Source: an uncultured Lachnospiraceae bacterium
GTDB lineage: Bacteria; Bacillota_A; Clostridia; Lachnospirales; Lachnospiraceae
NCBI GenBank assembly: GCA_947178085.1
Contig: CAMWWS010000057.1
Location: 1 to 10,823, forward strand
Direction: 5' to 3'
DNA: 10,823 nt
Of this stretch, positions 7,322 through 10,823 are shown piece after piece. The notes beneath the pieces were generated by a model. That model searched no databases and was not told the DNA's origin. It saw only the letters and a program-made list of their open reading frames with translations. Numbering within the stretch: position 1 is the first letter of the stretch; each line of letters opens with the position of its first letter. The position numbers and the translations under genes were made by a program.

Positions 7322-7357
7322 TTACTTTGTTGATAAAGTAAGCATGCCATTATCAAC
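7322..7357 (-). repeat. Overlapping inverted repeats in the 5' leader of the ABC operon
   Basis: Two perfect dyads share bases. TTACTTT (7322-7328) pairs with AAAGTAA (7335-7341), and GTTGATAA (7329-7336) pairs with TTATCAAC (7350-7357). They cannot both form in one RNA. They lie just downstream of the predicted start (near 7361), within a leader of about 115 bases. They may be alternative RNA hairpins or a DNA operator. There is no U-run, so they are not a terminator. Confidence 0.5.
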
Positions 7358-7367
7358 TGATAGCACG

Positions 7368-7396
7368 ATTTTATCATAGATTTATAAAGAAGTGTC
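7368..7396 (-). promoter_or_regulatory. Activator-dependent promoter for the ABC operon (extended -10)
   Basis: On the minus strand, TGA TAAAAT forms an extended -10 (TAAAAT at 7373-7368, TG at 7376-7375). At 17-base spacing the -35 position reads GACACT (7396-7391), a poor match to TTGACA, and it lies inside the promoter-proximal 11-bp repeat. A weak -35 covered by activator sites is the classic arrangement for OmpR/PhoB-type activation. Transcription would start near 7361. Confidence 0.55.
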
Positions 7397-7434
7397 TGGA
7401 GTTTAGGTGTATTTTATGTGGAGTTTATCTGGAG
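7391..7434 (-). promoter_or_regulatory. Four tandem 11-bp direct repeats: probable response-regulator operator
   Basis: On the minus strand, successive 11-mers read CTCCAGATAAA (7434-7424), CTCCACATAAA (7423-7413), ATACACCTAAA (7412-7402) and CTCCAGACACT (7401-7391). The first two differ at one position, the third keeps the TAAA half and the fourth keeps the CTCCA half. Exact 11-bp phasing puts the sites on one face of the helix, as in PhoB/OmpR-type operators where winged-helix regulators bind head to tail. The array sits between the kinase stop and the ABC operon, upstream of and overlapping the -35. The likely ligand is the regulator encoded at 8799-9518. Confidence 0.7.
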
Positions 7435-7452
7435 CTGAATGTTGCTTTGAGA

Positions 7453-8802
7453 CTAAACCTCCTCAAAAACTGCAGAAAAGCACACGCCGTTTTCCGTATT
7501 TCGGATAGAATGAGGTATATGGTAGGTCTCCAGAATCATTCGTGTAATATACAGTCCTAATCCGCTTCCGCGCTCGGAAGAACGATCAACGCGGTAAAAT
7601 GCCTCGAATAGATGTGAAAGATGCTTCTCGTCAATATGAGCAGGCTCATTGCAGACAGAAAGCGTTGCTTTGCTGTCGGTATGGGAAAGCGTTACCGTCA
7701 CAGTACCGTTTTCCGGTGAGTGCAGGACTGCGTTTCCGATAATATTTCCAAGCGCCTTTTTCATAAGCGCTTCATCGGCGTATATCTGAATATCTGACTT
7801 GGTTTCCCTGATAATGGAAATTGCGGAAAGCTCGGCATAGTCCGAATAATCGGTAATAACGGTATCTATAATCTGGGACAGGCAGACAGAACTTGCCGTT
7901 TCCCGCGCTTCGAGGTCAAGATGGGAAATGGAAAGTACCTCACGAATCAGGTTGTTTAGGGATTGCAGGATTTCCACACTGCGCGCGAGGTATTTTTCCC
8001 TGTTCTTATAGACGCCGATTTGAGCCTGCATACCCTCGAGCTGTCCGATAACTGTTGCAACAGGTGTCTTAAGTTCATGTGATACGCCGGAAAAGAACAG
8101 CAGCCTTCTGCGTTCCCGTTCTCGCTCCAAGGCAATCTCATCCTCAAGGAGAGCGTTGCGTCGGGTGATTTCCTCCAGCGCGGTATGCAGTTTATCTGAC
8201 AGCTCGTTAATACTCTGCGAAAGTGCGCCGATTTCATCATCACGTATGTCCGGACAATACCAGCTAAAGTCAAGATTTGCTATTCTGTCTGCAATTTTGC
8301 TGATTCGGATAATTGGAAGAGTTGTATAATGTGAGAAAATAAATGCGCTGATACAGGACAGCAGGAGAATGATCATCATGATGTAGGGAGCACTTTGCTG
8401 CATTGCGTGGGTGATTTCCTCAAAATGAACCGGGTTGTAGTGGGTGATGAGAATATAATCATCGGAAGAACCGGCAAAACGAAACGGATATCTTGTGCCC
8501 TCAAAAGCGGGAGTGTCTGTCTCCTCGAAGGTAAATGGGCTGACATATTTATCATATTTATCCTGTAAAACAAAGTCCGTGTCCGTTTCTCGCAGAAAAG
8601 CTGTAAAAAGCGGTTCGCTGTCTTGCTGTGGGACTTGACGCAAATCATTAACGAGCTGTGTCACTTTTTCGTCGAGTGCGCGCTGCATCTTCTGTTCATT
8701 GGCATACGGAAGAAAAATCCACATGCAGCCATATGCGGATAAAAGGACAAATAAGGAGAGGATTAGCAGTAATAAAAAGGTCCGGATTGTCAGCTTATTC
8801 AT
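7453..8802 (-). CDS. Two-component sensor histidine kinase
   Basis: A 449-residue membrane kinase. It has an N-terminal helix (about 8-31), an extracytoplasmic sensor of about 105 residues (32-136), a second helix (about 138-157), a HAMP linker (to about 212), a charged coiled-coil-like stretch (ENALLEDEIALERERERRR region, 215-233), HisKA with SHELKTP (phosphorylated His242), and HATPase_c with N-box NIIGNAV (353-359) and G-box GSGLGLY (412-418). It senses a signal at the cell surface and phosphorylates the regulator encoded upstream. Its ATG overlaps the regulator stop (ATGA), so the two are translationally coupled. No terminator separates it from the ABC operon, so readthrough into the transporter is likely in addition to the internal promoter. 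The sensor is longer than the very short loops of Bce-type kinases, so it may detect its ligand directly. Confidence 0.93.
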   Translation of the reverse strand: MNKLTIRTFLLLLILSLFVLLSAYGCMWIFLPYANEQKMQRALDEKVTQLVNDLRQVPQQDSEPLFTAFLRETDTDFVLQDKYDKYVSPFTFEETDTPAFEGTRYPFRFAGSSDDYILITHYNPVHFEEITHAMQQSAPYIMMIILLLSCISAFIFSHYTTLPIIRISKIADRIANLDFSWYCPDIRDDEIGALSQSINELSDKLHTALEEITRRNALLEDEIALERERERRRLLFFSGVSHELKTPVATVIGQLEGMQAQIGVYKNREKYLARSVEILQSLNNLIREVLSISHLDLEARETASSVCLSQIIDTVITDYSDYAELSAISIIRETKSDIQIYADEALMKKALGNIIGNAVLHSPENGTVTVTLSHTDSKATLSVCNEPAHIDEKHLSHLFEAFYRVDRSSERGSGLGLYITRMILETYHIPHSIRNTENGVCFSAVFEEV

Positions 8803-9518
8803 AGGAGTGCTCCGCCTTCCGGTTTATTTTTGAATAGACCATCATCTTTTCGGAGCTTGTAGCCAACACCCCGGATAGTTTCAATGCAGTCTGACATACC
8901 TAATTTTTTACGGATATTTTTCATATGGGTATCGACAATACGCGTATCACCGTAAAAGTCATAGCCCCAAAGCTTTTCAATCAATGACTTTCTTGTCACA
9001 ACAGAGCCCGGTTCCTGCATAAGCTCCTGAAGAATTTCAAATTCGCGAAGTGTAAAAACAACATATGAGTCGCAAATACGAACAGTATGTGCGCGCAGAT
9101 CCAGAGTGATATCTTCAAAGTGCAGGGTGTCGTGTGAACCTCGTGCAACAGCAGGCATTGTCCGGCGAAGAACCGCCTCTACCTTGTGCAGGAGAAGCGC
9201 CATGGAGACAGGTTTTGTTATATAATCATCAATCCGAAGTTCGTAGCCGCGCATCTGATATGCTTCGCTGTCCAAGGCAGTCAGCATGACAACAGGAGTT
9301 GTATTACCTTGTGCCCGTATTTTTTCGCAGATGTCAAACCCATCATTTCCCGGCAGCATGATATCCAACAGAATCAGGTCAAAGGAATGACAGGAGAGCA
9401 GCGTGAGCGCCGACGCGTCGTCACATGCAGACGCTACTTCATGCTCGGCACTTTCAAGAAAATTTTGCAGTAATTCCTGATAATCATGATTATCTTCTAC
9501 AACGAGGATTTTTGCCAT
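8799..9518 (-). CDS. OmpR/PhoB-family response regulator
   Basis: 239 residues from ATG 9518. The open frame extends to 9626, but the extra 36 codons would overlap the gene's own promoter. The 9518 ATG has AAGGAG (9533-9528 on the complement) at 9 bases and begins MAKILVVEDN, the normal receiver start. The receiver shows acidic residues Glu8 and Asp9, phosphorylated Asp52 (LLDIMLPG), Thr80 and Lys102 (ITKP). The usual GYELGADDY is GYELRIDDY here. The C-terminal half (about 130-228) is a winged helix with TLREFEILQELM and a GVGYKL wing, so it binds direct repeats as head-to-tail dimers. First gene of the operon, coupled to the kinase by a 4-base overlap. Likely targets are the 11-bp repeats at 7391-7434 and possibly its own promoter. 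Confidence 0.95.
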   Translation of the reverse strand: MAKILVVEDNHDYQELLQNFLESAEHEVASACDDASALTLLSCHSFDLILLDIMLPGNDGFDICEKIRAQGNTTPVVMLTALDSEAYQMRGYELRIDDYITKPVSMALLLHKVEAVLRRTMPAVARGSHDTLHFEDITLDLRAHTVRICDSYVVFTLREFEILQELMQEPGSVVTRKSLIEKLWGYDFYGDTRIVDTHMKNIRKKLGMSDCIETIRGVGYKLRKDDGLFKNKPEGGALL

Positions 9519-9546
9519 AGTGTAAATCTCCTTATCTTTGAATTTC

Positions 9547-9575
9547 ATTATAAGTACTAAAAATTCAAAATACAA
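9547..9575 (-). promoter_or_regulatory. Sigma-A promoter for the regulator-kinase genes
   Basis: On the minus strand, TTGTAT (9575-9570), a 17-base spacer and a perfect TATAAT (9552-9547). Transcription should start near 9540, about 22 bases before the regulator ATG. This rules out the longer frame start at 9626. Confidence 0.75.
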
Positions 9576-9581
9576 CAGTGT

Positions 9582-9605
9582 TTTTTTAGATGATTTTTTA
9601 GATGA
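9582..9605. repeat. Perfect tandem 12-bp direct repeat between divergent promoters
   Basis: TTTTTTAGATGA occurs twice head to tail (9582-9593 and 9594-9605). On the minus strand each unit reads TCATCTAAAAAA, ending 6 bases before the regulator's -35. It may be an operator, or phased A-tracts acting as an UP-element. It does not match the 11-bp repeats at 7391-7434 convincingly. Confidence 0.7.
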
Positions 9606-9619
9606 TACCGGATTAATAC

Positions 9620-9648
9620 TTGACAAAACTCGCTTAAATCAATATGAT
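9620..9648 (+). promoter_or_regulatory. Near-consensus sigma-A promoter reading rightward
   Basis: A perfect TTGACA (9620-9625), a 17-base spacer and TATGAT (9643-9648, 5 of 6). Transcription should start near 9655, so the RNA meets the terminator-like hairpin at 9669-9695 within its first 40 bases, before the membrane-protein gene at 9723. Confidence 0.8.
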
Positions 9649-9668
9649 TAGAGTACGGAAGTGTGAAC

Positions 9669-9695
9669 AAAAGGCAAAGGTTTCTTTGCCTTTTT
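9669..9695 (+). terminator. Terminator-like hairpin in the leader of the small membrane protein
   Basis: A perfect 11-bp stem, AAAAGGCAAAG (9669-9679) with CTTTGCCTTTT (9684-9694), around a GTTT loop. U-rich sequence overlaps the stem end and continues (TTTTTGTTAGTTTTT). It lies between the promoter at 9620-9648 and the start at 9723, with no plus-strand gene upstream to terminate. It is therefore either an attenuator or the end of a very short RNA. Confidence 0.7.
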
Positions 9696-9722
9696 GTTAG
9701 TTTTTATTAGATGGAGAACATT

Positions 9723-10112
9723 ATGGAAAATTTTTTATATTGGGTTGTGGGACAGGTGGCGAGAGTACACAATTATCTCCTGCAGTTGAACGATGCTTAT
9801 GAGTACAATTTTTCGGATAAGGAATTACATTTCCTTATCATTGGCGCTATGGGAATGGCGATGATATTTGTGGTACATCCGATTTTTAAATGGCTGGTAA
9901 AGCATGGTCATATCATGGTGATTAGCTGGATATATGTGTTTACCCTGATAATTGTTATCACCTTTGCCATAGAGATTGGTCAGCGGGTCACGCACACAGG
10001 AGTCATGGAGTTTAAGGATATAGTGTTTGGCGTGTTTGGATTTATCAGTATGTTTTTGCTTTTTTCCGTTGTGAGGGGTATTTACCATCTGGTGCTGCGG
10101 CTCATACATTAG
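9723..10112 (+). CDS. Small conserved membrane protein, possibly VanZ-like
   Basis: 129 residues from ATG 9723. An in-frame ATG at 9711 has no ribosome binding site, whereas GGAG (9713-9716) stands 6 bases before 9723. The protein has a hydrophilic-to-amphipathic N-terminus (MENFLYWVVGQVARVHNYLL) and three hydrophobic segments (about 36-53, 63-83, 100-116). After the second, FAIEIGQ (Glu84, Gln87) is followed by EFKDIVFGVFGF (Asp99). This E-x2-Q...D-I...G pattern resembles the core of VanZ-like proteins, a family whose founder raises teicoplanin resistance, but this one is short and the match is by eye. I recall similar uncharacterised proteins in Lachnospiraceae. It has its own promoter, with an attenuator-like hairpin in the leader, and no clear terminator after it; only a T7 tract at 10130-10136 is seen. 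Confidence 0.75.
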   Translation: MENFLYWVVGQVARVHNYLLQLNDAYEYNFSDKELHFLIIGAMGMAMIFVVHPIFKWLVKHGHIMVISWIYVFTLIIVITFAIEIGQRVTHTGVMEFKDIVFGVFGFISMFLLFSVVRGIYHLVLRLIH

Positions 10113-10145
10113 ATCGGGATTTAGAAGTTTTTTTGCAAATTATGC

Positions 10146-10174
10146 TTGCAATCGTGCAGTTTAGGTGTTACAAT
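10146..10174 (+). promoter_or_regulatory. Sigma-A promoter for rimP-nusA
   Basis: TTGCAA (10146-10151), a 17-base spacer and TACAAT (10169-10174, 5 of 6). Predicted start near 10181, giving an 80-base leader that contains the palindromic hairpin at 10208-10234. Confidence 0.65.
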
Positions 10175-10207
10175 ACATAAAGTATTAATGATATTATTTG
10201 CTAATTT

Positions 10208-10234
10208 AGAGTGGACTCGCGAGTCCACTCTTTT
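10208..10234 (+). terminator. Attenuator-like perfect palindrome in the rimP leader
   Basis: A perfect 24-bp palindrome (10208-10231): arms AGAGTGGACTCG and CGAGTCCACTCT. In RNA this gives a stem of at least 9 bp (AGAGTGGAC/GTCCACTCT) with a small UCGCGA centre, followed by TTTT. It lies between the rimP promoter and start codon, 27 bases before the ATG. It could end transcription from upstream, but its place downstream of a good promoter suggests attenuation of the rimP-nusA operon, possibly with NusA feedback. As a DNA dyad it could also bind a dimeric protein. Confidence 0.7.
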
Positions 10235-10261
10235 ATGTGATAGGAAAGGAAGAAACAGAAG

Positions 10262-10726
10262 ATGTCGAAAAGCAAGACATACGAATCTGAAACGGAAGCA
10301 ATACTTGCCCCAATCGTTCAGAGGTTCGGTGTAGAGATTTATGATGTCGAATATGTTAAAGAAGGAAGCGACTGGTATCTGCGAGCATATATCGACAAAC
10401 CCGGCGGGGTCAATATCAAGGACTGCGAGGATGTAAGCCGTGCATTATCAGATGAACTGGATAGGGTGGATTTTATAGAAGACGCCTATATTCTTGAAGT
10501 CAGCAGTCCGGGGCTTGGCAGGACGCTTAAGAAAGATAAGCATTTAGAAAAAAGCCTTGGAGAAGAAGTAGAGATAAAGACTTATAAGCCCATAGATAAG
10601 CAGAAAGAGTTTCGCGGTATTTTGAAATCTTATGATGCAGATAAGATTATCATAACTATAGAAAATGAAGAGAAAATATTTGCCAGAGGAGAAATAGCAC
10701 TCATCAGGCTGGCTTTGGATTTTTAA
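10262..10726 (+). CDS. rimP: Ribosome maturation factor RimP
   Basis: A 154-residue cytoplasmic protein of normal RimP length. It has an N-terminal alpha/beta domain with VEIYDVEYVKEGSDWYLRAYID (24-45), the CEDVSRALSDELD helix (55-67) and the family hallmark EVSSPGLGR (79-87), followed by the SH3-like C-terminal domain (from about 98). RimP helps mature the 30S ribosomal subunit. ATG 10262 is preceded by AAGGA (10246-10250) at 11 bases. nusA follows 28 bases after the stop, the conserved rimP-nusA order of bacterial operons that usually continue with ylxR, a ribosomal L7Ae-like gene and infB. Identification is firm. Confidence 0.97.
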   Translation: MSKSKTYESETEAILAPIVQRFGVEIYDVEYVKEGSDWYLRAYIDKPGGVNIKDCEDVSRALSDELDRVDFIEDAYILEVSSPGLGRTLKKDKHLEKSLGEEVEIKTYKPIDKQKEFRGILKSYDADKIIITIENEEKIFARGEIALIRLALDF

Positions 10727-10754
10727 CAGAATATAAAGGAGGATGGATAAGAAA

Positions 10755-10823
10755 ATGAATAGTGAATTGATGGAAGCATTGGATATGCTGGAAAAGGAGA
10801 AGGACATCAGTAAGGAAACTCTT
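10755..10823 (+). CDS. nusA: Transcription termination/antitermination protein NusA, first 23 codons
   Basis: An open frame to the window end reads MNSELMEALDMLEKEKDISK, the usual start of the NusA N-terminal RNA-polymerase-binding domain in Clostridia. AAAGGAGG (10735-10742) lies 12 bases upstream. An in-frame ATG at 10743 directly abuts this ribosome binding site and would add four residues, so 10755 is preferred. Same operon as rimP. Only a fragment is visible, but context and sequence agree. Confidence 0.92.
   Translation, partial: MNSELMEALDMLEKEKDISKETL

Noticed and set aside
9582..9605. The 12-bp tandem repeat as a second site for the same response regulator
   Set aside because: The units are 12 bp, not 11, and share only an A-rich end with the CTCCAnATAAA operator. 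It is kept as an unexplained repeat.
9519..9626. 36-codon N-terminal extension of the response regulator
   Set aside because: It spans the regulator's own -10 and -35 boxes and the 12-bp repeats, while the receiver domain starts normally at 9518 with a good ribosome binding site.
10146..10334. 62-codon frame running through the rimP promoter, palindrome and gene start
   Set aside because: It overlaps rimP in another frame and covers clear regulatory DNA, with no ribosome binding site.

Overview
The window looks like a chromosomal stretch from an AT-rich Gram-positive Clostridia, most likely a Lachnospiraceae member. Support: consensus-like sigma-A promoters with 17-bp spacers, strong AAGGAG ribosome binding sites, the rimP-nusA order with a typical clostridial NusA N-terminus (MNSELMEALDMLEKEK), and a PD-(D/E)XK/Rpn-type gene of a kind that is multicopy in that family. 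The genus call is from recall, not from a search.

Left part (1-3430): the start of a lipoprotein gene reads left off the window edge. It is divergent from a Rpn-like PD-(D/E)XK nuclease gene (812-1819). Then comes an MFS exporter of the macrolide-efflux-like type (2060-3346). Upstream of the exporter are a near-perfect promoter, a 26-codon ORF with an excellent ribosome binding site, and three inverted repeats, the last of which covers part of the exporter's ribosome binding site. This has the layout of ribosome-stalling regulation of an antibiotic-resistance gene. A bidirectional terminator (3387-3422) ends this block.

Central part (3432-9518, all minus strand): a five-gene two-component/ABC exporter module. 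In transcription order it is response regulator (9518-8799), histidine kinase (8802-7453), ABC ATPase (7246-6374), a permease fused to an extracytoplasmic M1-type zinc peptidase (6369-4159), and a second permease starting with TTG (4166-3432). Between kinase and ATPase lie four tandem 11-bp direct repeats (7391-7434). The last repeat covers the -35 position of an extended -10 promoter, the layout expected for an OmpR/PhoB-type regulator activating its transporter operon. By hand counts on a few lines this block is more GC-rich than its neighbours, so it may be a transferred cassette.

Right part (9518-10823): back-to-back promoters read left into the regulator gene and right into a small three-helix membrane protein (9723-10112, possibly VanZ-like). 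Next are rimP (10262-10726) and the first 23 codons of nusA. Both plus-strand units have a strong promoter followed at once by an intrinsic-terminator-like hairpin before the coding start, suggesting transcription attenuation or short leader RNAs.

No tRNA, rRNA, CRISPR array, recognisable riboswitch or complete insertion sequence was seen.
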